A stretch of DNA of 64,000 bases from Burkholderia sp. GAS332 (GCA_900142905.1 FSRV01000002.1:806001-870000); one strand, 5' to 3'. Numbered from the stretch's first letter, positions 27,379 through 36,381 are shown. The notes: generated by a model from the letters alone, not told the origin. Numbers and translations are program-made.

Positions 27379-29019
27379 ATGAATCGATTTGAATCTTTAG
27401 GCGGGTGGGGCCGGGCGGCTACCAGCGGTTTGCTGGTGGCGTTGCTCGCGGCCTGCTCCGTGGAGCCCACGTATAAGCGGCCGGAGGTGGATACGCCGGT
27501 TGCGTTCAAGGAAGCGCCTGCCGCTGCGTCGGCTGCGTCAGGTGCGTCGGCTGCATCGGCTACGTCCGCCGCATCGCCGCAGGACACGGGCACCTGGAAG
27601 CAGGCTCAACCTGCCGATGACGCGCATCGGGGCGAATGGTGGACGATTTTCGGCGACCCGCAGCTCAACGCGCTGGAAGAGCAGGCGGCTGCGGCCAATC
27701 AGGACCTGAAGGCGGCTGCGGCACGCGTGCAACAGGCGCGTGCGGTGACGCAGGCGGCGAGGTCGGACTGGTTCCCGAAGTTCGACGCGGGCTTTGGCCC
27801 GACGCGTGAACGGGCGTCGGCGGCCTCGCAGTTTCAGCCTGATAGCGCGGGCGGGACGAACGGCACGATCTGGCGTGCGCAGGTTGGCGCATCGTATGAA
27901 ACCGATCTGTTTGGGCGGGTCGGTTCGAACGTGAATGCGTCGCGGGCCGACGAGCAGCAAACTGAAGCGCTGTTCCGGTCGGTGCAGTTGTCGCTGCAGG
28001 CTGATGTTGCGCAGAACTACTTCCAGTTGCGCGAGCTCGACACGGACCAGGATCTGTACCGCCGCACCGTGGCGTTGCGGGAAGACACGCTGAAGCTGGT
28101 CGAGCGCCGTTTCAAGGAAGGCGATATCGGCGAGCTGGATGTTTCGCGTTCACGCAACGAACTGGCGAGTGCACGTGCCGATGCAGTGGGCGTGGCGCGT
28201 CAACGGGCGGCCTCCGAGCACAGTCTGGCGATTCTGCTCGGTAAGCCGCCGGCGGATTTCTCGTTCGCGGAGGCACCGCTCGTGCCGGTGACGGTGCGTG
28301 TGCCGCCGGGTTTGCCTTCTGCGTTGCTCGAACGTCGGCCGGACATTTCGGCTGCGGAACGGGCGATGATGGCGGCGAATGCGCGGGTCGGTCTGGCGAA
28401 GTCAGCGTTCTTCCCGAAGCTCGATATCACGGGCGGGGCTGGCTTTGAATCAGCGACGCTGGGCGATCTGTTCATGTGGTCGAGCCGCGCGTTTATTCTC
28501 GGACCGTTCGCGGGTACTGCGCTGACGCTGCCTTTGTTCGACGGTGGCCGCCGCAAGGCCAACCTCGCGCAAGCGCGCTCGAAGTATGACGAGGATGTCG
28601 CGCAATATCGTCAACAGGTGCTGGTGGCGTTCCGTGAGGTCGAGGACAACCTGGCCGATCTGCGCTTGCTCGACGATCAGATGCGTGAGCAGAATGACGC
28701 GGTTGTGGCCTCGCAGCGTGCGGCGCATCTGTCGCGCACGCAGTACACGGAAGGCGCGGTGAGCTATCTGGATGTGATCGACGGCGAACGGCAGGTGCTG
28801 ATCTCGCAGCTGCAGGCGAGTCATCTGTCGGGTACACAAGCGGTGGCGACGGTCAATCTGATTCGCGCGCTGGGCGGCGGTTGGGGCGATGTGAAGCCTG
28901 CGGGCGATGAAGCCGTCGGGGCGGTAGCGCCGGCTTCGGGTGCGGTTTCTTCGACTTCGACTTCGCTTGCTGCATCTGCTTCCGCTTCTGCGTCGGTGGA
29001 TCAGGTCGCGAAGCGCTAG
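27379..29019 (+). CDS. opcM: RND outer-membrane channel lipoprotein (OpcM/OprC, OprN-like)
   Basis: The 546-residue NodT-type outer-membrane factor has a lipobox (LLVALLAACSVEP), the family start YKRPEVDTP, and duplicated channel repeats (RVQQARAVTQAARSDWFPKF, MAANARVGLAKSAFFPKLDI). An Ala/Ser-rich stretch near residues 42-65 and a Ser/Thr/Ala tail (about 515-540) are low-complexity inserts. It starts 13 bp after the pump gene and is followed by a terminator, so it ends the operon. Confidence 0.9.
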   Translation: MNRFESLGGWGRAATSGLLVALLAACSVEPTYKRPEVDTPVAFKEAPAAASAASGASAASATSAASPQDTGTWKQAQPADDAHRGEWWTIFGDPQLNALEEQAAAANQDLKAAAARVQQARAVTQAARSDWFPKFDAGFGPTRERASAASQFQPDSAGGTNGTIWRAQVGASYETDLFGRVGSNVNASRADEQQTEALFRSVQLSLQADVAQNYFQLRELDTDQDLYRRTVALREDTLKLVERRFKEGDIGELDVSRSRNELASARADAVGVARQRAASEHSLAILLGKPPADFSFAEAPLVPVTVRVPPGLPSALLERRPDISAAERAMMAANARVGLAKSAFFPKLDITGGAGFESATLGDLFMWSSRAFILGPFAGTALTLPLFDGGRRKANLAQARSKYDEDVAQYRQQVLVAFREVEDNLADLRLLDDQMREQNDAVVASQRAAHLSRTQYTEGAVSYLDVIDGERQVLISQLQASHLSGTQAVATVNLIRALGGGWGDVKPAGDEAVGAVAPASGAVSSTSTSLAASASASASVDQVAKR

Positions 29020-29053
29020 GGTTTGCCGCCTGTTTGTTGAGGCATTGCTGTAG

Positions 29054-29087
29054 AACGCCGGATCGCGCGAAAGCGCATCCGGCGTTT
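29054..29087 (+). terminator. Terminator of the efflux operon
   Basis: AACGCCGGAT pairs with ATCCGGCGTT, with an inner GCGC-GAAA-GCGC stem-loop, ending in TTT, 35 bp after opcM. It sits between convergent genes. Confidence 0.7.
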
Positions 29088-29091
29088 CCCG

Positions 29092-29415
29092 TTAACGCTG
29101 TGTTGATCGCACTCGGCGTGGCAGACGGCTCATCGCCTGTTTCACGATCACTGGATCGTCCTCCGGTCGTGTGGCAAGTCTAAGCAGATCCAGGCTGTCG
29201 ACCAACCACATCGCCATGACGACTTGGCCGAATGCAACAGACGGTCGGCCCTTCTCAAGGTTGACCACGGTGTTCACACTGACGCCCATCTTCGCGGCGA
29301 GATCCGCCTGAGTCCATGACCGGGCTCGGCGCGCGAGCGCGATTTTGCTTCCCAAGGCGGAGATGACTTCCTCGGCTTCGAACGGCAGCATGTCGAGCAG
29401 TTGGGCTTTTTTCAC
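29092..29415 (-). CDS. XRE/HipB-like DNA-binding protein, apparently orphan
   Basis: The 107-residue protein has a Cro/CI helix-turn-helix at about residues 22-70 (LGSKIALARRARSWTQADLAAKMGVSVNTVVNLEKGRPSVAFG) and a short basic tail. It resembles HipB-type antitoxins, but no HipA kinase follows: the next gene downstream is the convergent efflux operon. The GTG at 29415 has no clear ribosome site. It may be a relic of a toxin-antitoxin pair or a stand-alone regulator. Confidence 0.7.
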   Translation of the reverse strand: MKKAQLLDMLPFEAEEVISALGSKIALARRARSWTQADLAAKMGVSVNTVVNLEKGRPSVAFGQVVMAMWLVDSLDLLRLATRPEDDPVIVKQAMSRLPRRVRSTQR

Positions 29416-29419
29416 AATT

Positions 29420-29454
29420 AAATCAAATTTAAACCGCTAAATTTTGATTTTATA
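29420..29454 (-). promoter_or_regulatory. AT-rich promoter/operator of the XRE gene
   Basis: On the minus strand TATAAA (29454-29449) lies about 34 bp before the GTG. AAATCAAA (29420-29427) and TTTGATTT (29443-29450) form an inverted repeat with a 15-bp spacer overlapping the likely transcription start. This fits self-repression by the XRE protein (inferred). Confidence 0.45.
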
Positions 29455-29538
29455 CATATTTTTGTGGTTTTCAAGTCCAGTTCGTGCCCCAATCTCCCCC
29501 AAATCATTTTTCCCGCTTTCCTTCCGAAAATCCGTTCG

Positions 29539-29567
29539 TAGACCGCCGGTTTCCCGCCGTCTATCAT
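29539..29567 (+). promoter_or_regulatory. Candidate promoter of the sulfur operon
   Basis: TAGACC (29539-29544), a 17-bp spacer and TATCAT (29562-29567). The weak -35 would fit an activator-dependent promoter. The transcript would begin about 20 nt before the Cys-rich upstream ORF. Confidence 0.4.
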
Positions 29568-29594
29568 GATTCGCACCTCATCTGGAGAGAGGCG

Positions 29595-29627
29595 ATGACC
29601 TGTCCGACCTGCCGCTGTCCGCGCTGA
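29595..29627 (+). CDS. Cys-rich 10-codon upstream ORF (candidate leader peptide)
   Basis: ATG at 29595 after the purine-rich GGAGAGAGGCG encodes MTCPTCRCPR and then TGA. Three of ten residues are Cys, in a CxxCxC pattern. It is the first ORF after the candidate promoter and ends 148 bp before the MetQ-like gene of a sulfur-acquisition operon. In other bacteria, Cys-rich leaders ahead of sulfur genes couple ribosome speed at Cys codons to downstream expression. Function here is inferred and translation is unproven. Confidence 0.5.
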   Translation: MTCPTCRCPR

Positions 29628-29701
29628 TCCGCTCGCGCGTTCCATCGCTGCTACGCGTCGCTTAAGCCGCGCGTAACAGATTTCCGTTGTCCGACCGATT
29701 C

Positions 29702-29723
29702 CGGCATGCCTGCCCGCATGCCG
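29702..29723 (+). promoter_or_regulatory. Hairpin in the leader between the Cys-rich ORF and metQ
   Basis: CGGCATGC (29702-29709) pairs perfectly with GCATGCCG (29716-29723) around a 6-base loop. A second stem, TACGCG (29652-29657) with CGCGTA (29670-29675), lies upstream of it. Neither is followed by a T-run. They could be alternative leader structures. Confidence 0.45.
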
Positions 29724-29775
29724 TGGGATCGGCTCGCCTCGAAACACACCACGCCCCAATCCTGACGAGTTCAAC

Positions 29776-30615
29776 ATGCGCATTTCTCTGATCACTGCAC
29801 GGCGCTTTTTCAAGGCGCGTAGTCTGACGCTCGTCGCCGCATTCGGCCTTGCGCTGGCGTTGTCTGCAACACCCGCAGCCGCGGCCGACACGCCCACGCT
29901 GAAAATCGGCATCGCCACCAGTCCGCAAATCGAGGCGCTCAAAGTGGCGGCGCGCGAAGCGAAGGAGCAAGGGCTCGACGTGAAGATCATCGAGTTCACC
30001 GACTGGAATACGCCGAACGCGGCGCTTGCCAACAAGGATATCGACGTCAACTATTTCCAGCACATCCCGTTTCTCGAGAACGCAAAGAAGCAGGGCGGCT
30101 ATAACTTCGTCGCCATTGCGCCGGGCACGATCATGAAGATCGGTCTGTACTCGAAGAAGATCAAACGCTTCGACGAATTGAGAGACGGCGCCACCGTCGC
30201 CATCGCAAACGATCCGGTCAACGGCGGCCGCGGTCTGTTGTTGCTGCAACGCGCCGGTCTCATCAAGCTGACGCCGGGCATCGACTATCGCGCCACTACG
30301 CTCGACATCATCGACAACCCGAAGCACCTGAAGATCGTTCAACTCGAGGCCTCGCAATTGGCCCGTTCGCTGGATGACGTCGATCTCGCGCAAGGCTACC
30401 CGAGCTTCATCAAGCTCGCGGGCACGACCGATCCGAATAGCGCATTGCTGTTCGACGGCGTCGAAAACAAGAACTACGCGATCCAGTGGGTCGTGCGCCC
30501 GGAAAGCGTCAACGATCCGCGTATCCGCAAGTTCATTTCGATCTATCAGCATTCGCCCGCTGTGCGCGCCGCGCTCGACAAAGCCTTTGGCAATCTCTAC
30601 GCCGTCGCCTGGTAA
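29776..30615 (+). CDS. MetQ/NlpA-family ABC transporter substrate-binding protein
   Basis: The 279-residue protein has a signal peptide ending near PAAAA-DTP and the NlpA-family pattern: LKIGIATSPQIEALKVAA, IEFTDWNTPNAALANKDIDVNYFQHIPFLE, and IANDPVNGGRGLLLLQ. Unlike typical MetQ it has no lipobox Cys, so it should be a free periplasmic protein. With MetN and MetI it forms an importer. Its companions, two flavin-dependent oxygenase-type proteins, point to an organosulfur compound rather than plain methionine. Confidence 0.82.
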   Translation: MRISLITARRFFKARSLTLVAAFGLALALSATPAAAADTPTLKIGIATSPQIEALKVAAREAKEQGLDVKIIEFTDWNTPNAALANKDIDVNYFQHIPFLENAKKQGGYNFVAIAPGTIMKIGLYSKKIKRFDELRDGATVAIANDPVNGGRGLLLLQRAGLIKLTPGIDYRATTLDIIDNPKHLKIVQLEASQLARSLDDVDLAQGYPSFIKLAGTTDPNSALLFDGVENKNYAIQWVVRPESVNDPRIRKFISIYQHSPAVRAALDKAFGNLYAVAW

Positions 30616-30670
30616 GGCACGAAACTAAGCCACGCAGCCAGCAACGCTGCAACCAGCAAGGAGCCGCACG

Positions 30671-32077
30671 ATGGCGAGGAAAAAGATTCTGCTGAACGCG
30701 TTCAACATGAATGCGGTCGGCCATATCAATCATGGCCTGTGGACGCATCCGCGCGACCGTTCCGCGCACTACACCGACCTCGACTATTGGACGAGCCTCG
30801 CGCAAACGCTCGAGCGGGGCAAGTTCGACGGGATCTTTCTTGCCGATATCGTCGGCGTGTACGACGTTTATCAGGGCGGCCCGGAGACCCCGTTGCGCGA
30901 ATCCGTGCAGATTCCGATCAACGATCCATCGCTGATCGTGCCCGCGATGGCGCATGTGACGAAGCACATCGGTTTCGGTGTGACGTCGAATCTGACTTAC
31001 GAGCCGCCGTATCTGTTCGCGCGCCGCATGTCGACGCTGGATCACCTGACCAAGGGCCGGGTGGGCTGGAACATCGTCACCGGTTATCTGGACAGCGCGG
31101 CGCGCGGCATGGGTCTCGGGCAACAGATCAGCCATGACGATCGTTACGATCGCGCGGACGATTACATGGACGTGGTCTACAAGCTTTGGGAGCAAAGCTG
31201 GGAAGACGACGCGGTGGTGCGCGATCGCGCGGCACGCATCTTCTCGCATCCTGACAAGGTGCATCGCGTGAAACACGACGGTCCGTACTATTCGATCGAC
31301 GCCATTCATTTGAGCGAGCCGTCGCCGCAACGCACGCCGGTTCTGTATCAGGCGGGTTCGTCGAGCCGCGGCGTCGATTTCGCGGCGCGTCACGCGGAAT
31401 GCGTGTTTGTCGGTGGCCAGAACAAGCAGCTCACGCGCTCTATCGTCGACGACATTCGGGCGCGAGCGGTGAGCTTCGGCCGCGCGCCTGACGATATCAA
31501 GATCTTTGCCGGCATCACCGTTGTAGTTGGCGAAACTGAACGCGCCGCACAGGAGAAATTCGAAGAGTACCGGCGTTATGCAAGCGCTGAGGGCGGCATC
31601 GCGCATTTCTCCAGTTCGACCGGCATCGACTTCTCGCAGTACGAACTGGATGAGCCGATTTCGTATGTGAAGACGGAATCGATGCAATCGGCCGTTGAGG
31701 CGATTTCGAAGAAGAGCGTGAGCGGTGTCTGGACCAAACGCAAGGTGCTCGAGCAGATGACGCTCGGTGGCCGCGCGAAGCCCGTCGTCGGATCGCCGCA
31801 GCAGATCGCGGACGAGCTGGTGTCGTGGATAGAAGAGGCTGGCGTCGATGGATTCAACCTGACGCGTACGGTCATGCCCGAATCGTTCGAAGACTTCGTC
31901 GATCTGGTAGTTCCGGAACTACAGAATCGTGGCGTCTACAAGGAAGACTACGACCCGGCGCCGACGCTGCGCGAAAAGCTATTCGGCGGTGGCCGCGCGC
32001 GACTGCCTGACGTGCATGCCGGGGCGCAGCATCGGCGTAATGCACAAGCCGGCGCGCGATCTACCGTGGAAGCCTGA
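30671..32077 (+). CDS. NtaA/SnaA/DszA-type flavin-dependent monooxygenase
   Basis: The 468-residue protein starts MARKKILLNAFNMNAVGHINHGLW after AAGGAG. It is of the NtaA/SnaA/DszA/ScmK branch of the luciferase-like superfamily. Typical pieces are WTSLAQTLERGKFDGIFLADIVGVYD, GRVGWNIVTGYLDSAARGMG, YQAGSSSRGVDFAARHAE and FNLTRTVMPESFEDFVDLVVPEL. Members use FMNH2 from a reductase to oxidise sulfones, aminocarboxylates and S-containing substrates. No flavin reductase gene is nearby. It probably releases sulfite or a usable sulfur compound. Confidence 0.86.
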   Translation: MARKKILLNAFNMNAVGHINHGLWTHPRDRSAHYTDLDYWTSLAQTLERGKFDGIFLADIVGVYDVYQGGPETPLRESVQIPINDPSLIVPAMAHVTKHIGFGVTSNLTYEPPYLFARRMSTLDHLTKGRVGWNIVTGYLDSAARGMGLGQQISHDDRYDRADDYMDVVYKLWEQSWEDDAVVRDRAARIFSHPDKVHRVKHDGPYYSIDAIHLSEPSPQRTPVLYQAGSSSRGVDFAARHAECVFVGGQNKQLTRSIVDDIRARAVSFGRAPDDIKIFAGITVVVGETERAAQEKFEEYRRYASAEGGIAHFSSSTGIDFSQYELDEPISYVKTESMQSAVEAISKKSVSGVWTKRKVLEQMTLGGRAKPVVGSPQQIADELVSWIEEAGVDGFNLTRTVMPESFEDFVDLVVPELQNRGVYKEDYDPAPTLREKLFGGGRARLPDVHAGAQHRRNAQAGARSTVEA

Positions 32078-32089
32078 GAGGAGCGAAGC

Positions 32090-33247
32090 ATGGCTAATCT
32101 TTTCGACGTGCCGCAGTTCATTGAAGACGCGCCGTCCCTCGCCTTGAATCATGTTTCGGCCGATGCCGCGCATGAGGCGGTCGTATTCGATGACGTAGGC
32201 AAGGTATTCTCCGGCACGCGCGGTGTTTCGACCGCGGCGCTTGCGAACGTCACGCTGAAGGTGGCGCGTGGCGAGGTGTTCGGCATCATCGGCCGCAGCG
32301 GCGCCGGCAAATCGACGCTGCTGCGGCTGGTCAATGGTCTGGAAAAGCCAAGTTCCGGCGCCGTGCGCGTGAACGGCGTGAGCGTCGGAGAACTCGACGA
32401 ACGCGGGCTGGTCACGTTGCGCCGTCGTATCGGCATGGTGTTTCAGCATTTCAATTTGCTCTCGGCGAAAACGGTGCGTGACAACATTGCGTTGCCTCTG
32501 AAAATTGCTGGCGCACCTAAAGCGGCGATCGACAAAAAGGTCGACGCCTTGCTCGAACTAGTCGGCCTGTCGACCAAGCGCGACGCCTATCCGGCGAGCT
32601 TGTCCGGCGGCCAGAAGCAGCGCGTCGGGATTGCCCGCGCGCTCGTGACCGACCCGGATATTCTGCTGTGTGACGAGGCGACGTCCGCACTCGATCCTGA
32701 AACGACGCAAGCCATTCTCGCGTTGCTGCGCGATATCAATCAGCGGCTCAACCTGACCATCGTGCTGATTACGCACGAGATGCAGGTGATTCGCGAAGTC
32801 TGCGATACCGTTGCGGTGATCGAGCGCGGTGAAGTGGTGGAGACCGGTTCGGTGTGGCGCGTGTTCGGCGACCCGCAGCACGACGCAACGCGCGCATTGC
32901 TGCGTACCTTGGTGCATGACTTGCCCGCGGATCTGGCGGCGCGTGTGAAGCCGTTGCACGAGATCGCGCAAACGGATGCGCGGATTCTGCTCGACGTGCG
33001 CTTCACCGGCAGCGATGCCAGTGAGCCTGACCTGGGCGGGTTGACGTCCGCGTTGAGCGCCGATGGTGGCCGCGTGAGTTTCGTGCATGGCGGTATCGAC
33101 CGGATCCAGGGGCATGCGCAAGGGCGTCTGGTGGTGTCGGCAGAAGTGCGCGCGGATGCGGACAGTACGGTGCACAAGCAGGTCGCGGCGCTTCTTGAGC
33201 GCGCGCGTCAATACGCCAATCATGTCGAGGTGCTCGGCTATGTCTGA
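32090..33247 (+). CDS. MetN-type ABC transporter ATP-binding protein
   Basis: The 385-residue ATPase has Walker A ([18 protein letters not shown]), Q-loop ([10 protein letters not shown]), signature ([15 protein letters not shown]), Walker B ([15 protein letters not shown]) and switch His ([10 protein letters not shown]). The C-terminal NIL/ACT domain (about 300-385) is the one that gives substrate feedback inhibition in MetN. An unusual N-terminal extension of about 40 residues precedes the core. Its end overlaps the permease gene by 8 bp. Confidence 0.88.
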   Translation: MANLFDVPQFIEDAPSLALNHVSADAAHEAVVFDDVGKVFSGTRGVSTAALANVTLKVARGEVFGIIGRSGAGKSTLLRLVNGLEKPSSGAVRVNGVSVGELDERGLVTLRRRIGMVFQHFNLLSAKTVRDNIALPLKIAGAPKAAIDKKVDALLELVGLSTKRDAYPASLSGGQKQRVGIARALVTDPDILLCDEATSALDPETTQAILALLRDINQRLNLTIVLITHEMQVIREVCDTVAVIERGEVVETGSVWRVFGDPQHDATRALLRTLVHDLPADLAARVKPLHEIAQTDARILLDVRFTGSDASEPDLGGLTSALSADGGRVSFVHGGIDRIQGHAQGRLVVSAEVRADADSTVHKQVAALLERARQYANHVEVLGYV

Positions 33248-33896
33248 CCTCTGGCTCTCGGAACTCGCCGATGCCATTCGCGACACGATTGTCATGGTCG
33301 GCGTATCCGCCTTTGTCGCGGCCCTGGTCGGCATTCCGCTCGCGCTGGTGCTGGTTACCACGACACGCGGCGGCATCTTCGAGAAACGTGTGGTGAACAG
33401 CACGCTCGGCGCGCTCGTCAATGCGTTTCGCTCCACGCCGTTCATCATTCTGCTGGTCGCGCTGCTGCCGCTCACGCGTTTGCTGATCGGCACGACGATC
33501 GGCGTATGGGCTGCCATCGTGCCGCTCAGTATCGCGGCGATTCCTTTTTTCGCGCGCGTGGCCGAAGTGAGCTTGCGCGAAGTGGACCGCGGGTTGATTG
33601 AAGCCGCACAGGCAATGGGTGCGCAGCGCAGGCATATCATCTGGCATGTACTGCTGCCTGAAGCGCTGCCCGGCATTCTCGGCGGTTTCACGATCACGGT
33701 GGTTGCTATGATCGGTTCTTCCGCTATGGCGGGCGCGGTGGGCGCCGGCGGCCTGGGCGATCTGGCAATCCGGTACGGCTATCAGCGTTTCGATACCACC
33801 GTGATGGTGACGGTGATCGTGTTGCTGATCGTGATCGTGACGGCGGTGCAGTTCGTCGGCGATCGCTTCGTACGGCGGCTTGCACAGCGCGCATGA
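33240..33896 (+). CDS. MetI-type ABC transporter permease
   Basis: The 218-residue protein starts [21 protein letters not shown]. It has about five membrane segments, the MetI stretch [20 protein letters not shown], the EAA loop ([25 protein letters not shown]) and [20 protein letters not shown]. The start at 33240 lies within the last codons of metN, showing translational coupling. A longer frame upstream only overlaps metN. Confidence 0.88.
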   Translation: MSDLWLSELADAIRDTIVMVGVSAFVAALVGIPLALVLVTTTRGGIFEKRVVNSTLGALVNAFRSTPFIILLVALLPLTRLLIGTTIGVWAAIVPLSIAAIPFFARVAEVSLREVDRGLIEAAQAMGAQRRHIIWHVLLPEALPGILGGFTITVVAMIGSSAMAGAVGAGGLGDLAIRYGYQRFDTTVMVTVIVLLIVIVTAVQFVGDRFVRRLAQRA

Positions 33897-33991
33897 TGGC
33901 GACGCGAGATTTTCGCGAACCTGATTGAACGCGAGCCGGCTGCGCTGACAAGCCATGCGCCGCTCGCCAACCTGCTTCATGTGGATATTGA

Positions 33992-35194
33992 ATGAACGAA
34001 CCTCGCCATCCTGAGGCACTGCAAACGCTGCAGGCCGACGTTGCACCCGCGGTGCGCGATCTCGCCGGTTTGCTTGACGCGTTGCGTGCCAGCGCGGCTC
34101 AGCGCGATCGCGACGGTGGCCACGCCGCGCAGGAAAAACAGTGGATCGCCGACGCAGGTCTGCTCACACTGGCGGTGCCGCGTGAATTCGGCGGTCCCGG
34201 CGCGCGCTGGCCCGAGATCTACGAGACGATCCGCAAGATTGCACGAGTCGACAGTGCGCTCGCGCATCTGCTGGGCTTCACGTGCCTGCAGGTGGTCAGC
34301 GTCAATGTATGGGGGAACCCGGAGCAACGCGCCCGCTATCTGAGCGGCACGGTGGACGGGCGCTGGTGGTGGGGCAATGCGGTTAATCCGCTCGATACGC
34401 GACTCGTTGCGAGCGCAACCCGCGACGGCGGCTATCGCCTTGACGGGCAGAAAGGATTTTGCTCGGGCACGCGCGGATCGCACATGATGACGGTTTCCGC
34501 GCTCGATCCGGCCACCGGCAAAGCGGTGTTCGCCGTGGTGCCGAGCACGCGCGAGGGCATTACCGTTCACGAAGACTGGAATCCGATCGGTCAGCGGCAG
34601 ACGGACAGCGGCAGCGTCTCCTTCGTGCGGGTCCTGGTCGAGCCGCATGAAGTACTGGAGCGGGCCGACACGCCATATGCGAGTCTGCGCACACTGATCT
34701 CGCAGCAGGTGCTGACTAATCTGTTCGTCGGCATCGCGCAGGGTGCGCTTGAAGAAGCACGCGCATACGTCACACAGCATGGCAAGCCGTGGATTACCTC
34801 CGGCGTCGACAAAGCCACCGACGATCCCTACCTGATCCAGCGTTTCGGCGAGATGCGCCTGCAGGCGGTGAGCGCGGAAGCGCTGGCAACGCGTGCCTCT
34901 TATGCACTCGAAGATGCCTGGCAACAGGGCCTGGCTTTGGACGCCGAGACGCGCGCACACGTGGCGCTCGCCACCTCGGAAGCGAAAATCGTCGCGCACC
35001 GCGCCGCGCTCGATGTCAGTGAAAAGCTGTTCGATGCCTGCGGCGCGCGCGCCACGCATGCACCGCTCGCGCTCGACCGCTTCTGGCGGAACGCTCGCGT
35101 GCATACGCTGCATGACCCGCTCGACTATCGTGTGCGCGACGTCGGCCGCTACGCACTCAGCGGGACATTGCCGGAGGTTTCTTTGTACACGTGA
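33992..35194 (+). CDS. SfnB/DszC-type acyl-CoA-dehydrogenase-fold flavoprotein
   Basis: The 400-residue protein has the acyl-CoA dehydrogenase fold: LLTLAVPREFGGPGARWPEIYE (N-terminal helices), FTCLQVVSVNVWG, a middle beta domain with GYRLDGQKGFCSGTRGSHMM, and a C-terminal helical bundle. It lacks the usual dehydrogenase catalytic Glu context and matches the SfnB/DszC group, which are FMN-dependent monooxygenases tied to sulfur scavenging. It closes the sulfur operon, 95 bp after metI, and is followed by a strong terminator. Confidence 0.82.
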   Translation: MNEPRHPEALQTLQADVAPAVRDLAGLLDALRASAAQRDRDGGHAAQEKQWIADAGLLTLAVPREFGGPGARWPEIYETIRKIARVDSALAHLLGFTCLQVVSVNVWGNPEQRARYLSGTVDGRWWWGNAVNPLDTRLVASATRDGGYRLDGQKGFCSGTRGSHMMTVSALDPATGKAVFAVVPSTREGITVHEDWNPIGQRQTDSGSVSFVRVLVEPHEVLERADTPYASLRTLISQQVLTNLFVGIAQGALEEARAYVTQHGKPWITSGVDKATDDPYLIQRFGEMRLQAVSAEALATRASYALEDAWQQGLALDAETRAHVALATSEAKIVAHRAALDVSEKLFDACGARATHAPLALDRFWRNARVHTLHDPLDYRVRDVGRYALSGTLPEVSLYT

Positions 35195-35258
35195 TGTGGT
35201 CCGCGGCGGTGCCGTTCGCTGGGTAGCGCCGGGTGTCCGATGTCCGGGCGAGAGCCAT

Positions 35259-35288
35259 AAAAAAGTCCGCGCGATGGCGGACTTTTTT
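35259..35288. terminator. Bidirectional terminator between the sulfur operon and flhDC
   Basis: AAAAAAGTCCGC (35259-35270) pairs perfectly with GCGGACTTTTTT (35277-35288) around a 6-base loop. The A-run and T-run let it work for both the rightward operon and the leftward flhDC. Confidence 0.88.
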
Positions 35289-35343
35289 CCTGGGTGCTTC
35301 GGTTCGAATCAGGCTGGACCGGCCCTCATCGATTCAATTCGAC

Positions 35344-35913
35344 TCAGGCGGCTTGCGCAATCTGCGCTGCTTCGAGCGCTTCCTGGCGAGCGGCGGCGGC
35401 TTTCTTGGTCTTGCCGGCACGCGACGGCGGCTGGCAGGCGCCACACACAACATTGTGCTGCAGGTCGTGCTTGTGCGCGACGAACTTGCCCGTGCAGCGG
35501 CAGCATTTGGTCAGTTGCAGGATGTCGGCGTCGAAGAAACGCACCAGCGTCCATGCACGCGTCAGATCCAGCACCGGTTCGGTGTCGCTGTGCTGGCAAT
35601 GCTCCAGATACAGCCGATACCCTTTGGTCAGCGCATCCAGGTGCGAACAACGCGCTTCGTTCTTCAGGAACAGGTACGTGTTGTAGAACAACGACGCGTG
35701 GATGTTCGCCAGCCACGTCATGTACCAGTCCGCCGAGAACGGCAACATGCCCTTGGGCGGCGATACGCCTTTGACCTCGCGGTATAGGCGGATCATGCGG
35801 TCGCGCGAAAGCGTCAACTCGCTTTCGAGCACCTGCATGCGCGCGCCGAGTTCAATCAGCGCGATCGCACGGAATACTTCTTGTGCGTCTTCCGTCAGGC
35901 TACGCTTGAGCAT
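35344..35913 (-). CDS. flhC: Flagellar master regulator FlhC
   Basis: The 189-residue protein matches FlhC over its length: DAQEVFRAIALIELGARMQVLESE at the start, GMLPFSADWY in the middle, and a zinc site of C137, C140, C157 and C160 (CCRCTGKF...VVCGAC), the same positions as in E. coli. FlhC with FlhD forms the FlhD4C2 complex that activates class II flagellar genes. The ATG at 35913 is chosen because GAGG lies eight bases upstream; the GTG at 35922 overlaps that site. An Ala/Lys-rich tail follows the zinc site. Confidence 0.93.
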   Translation of the reverse strand: MLKRSLTEDAQEVFRAIALIELGARMQVLESELTLSRDRMIRLYREVKGVSPPKGMLPFSADWYMTWLANIHASLFYNTYLFLKNEARCSHLDALTKGYRLYLEHCQHSDTEPVLDLTRAWTLVRFFDADILQLTKCCRCTGKFVAHKHDLQHNVVCGACQPPSRAGKTKKAAAARQEALEAAQIAQAA

Positions 35914-35927
35914 CGCGGTCACCTCGA

Positions 35928-36248
35928 TTAAGCGAACTGCTCAGCAGGCTGGCCTGCAAGCAGGATCGCCGCGTGAGTCGGTGCAACTGCTGCATGCTTC
36001 GTCGTTTGCGTCAACGCCGACAACATCGAGTGGTCGTTGAAGCGGAAGAAGCATAAAAGCTGATCGGAAGCGGCCAGCTTGACGATCTGCGCGAGCGACA
36101 GCCCGGCAAGCAAATCAGCCAGTTCCGACGACAGTCCCAGCCGGAACATGCCGACCGGTTTGTCCTCACGCAACATACGTTGCGCGAGCATGATGTAAGA
36201 CAAGTTGATCTCGCGGATTGAATCCAGCGTCTCGCTGCTACGGTCCAT
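35928..36248 (-). CDS. flhD: Flagellar master regulator FlhD
   Basis: The 106-residue protein fits Flh[24 protein letters not shown] (dimer helix), [36 protein letters not shown] (helix-turn-helix region). It ends 14 bp before flhC, so the two are cotranscribed and probably made at matched levels. The flhDC operon stands alone here, away from other flagellar genes. Confidence 0.93.
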   Translation of the reverse strand: MDRSSETLDSIREINLSYIMLAQRMLREDKPVGMFRLGLSSELADLLAGLSLAQIVKLAASDQLLCFFRFNDHSMLSALTQTTKHAAVAPTHAAILLAGQPAEQFA

Positions 36249-36381
36249 TTTCTGTGTTTCCGAAGCCCCGAATTACTATGTCGGCTTTTTTCGCCGTTAT
36301 GTCTTTTGTGCCTCACCGGAAACGATGACCTCCGGCTACATGTCACCACCTGATACAGACTGCGACTTCTTGATACATCGC

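Noticed and set aside
25368..27593. 741-residue minus-strand frame inside the RND pump gene
   Set aside because: It is the antisense shadow of conserved RND sequence, rich in His, Arg and Gln, with no recognisable domain.
33087..33239. N-terminal extension of the MetI-type permease
   Set aside because: It lies within metN; the ATG at 33240 gives the usual MetI N-terminus.
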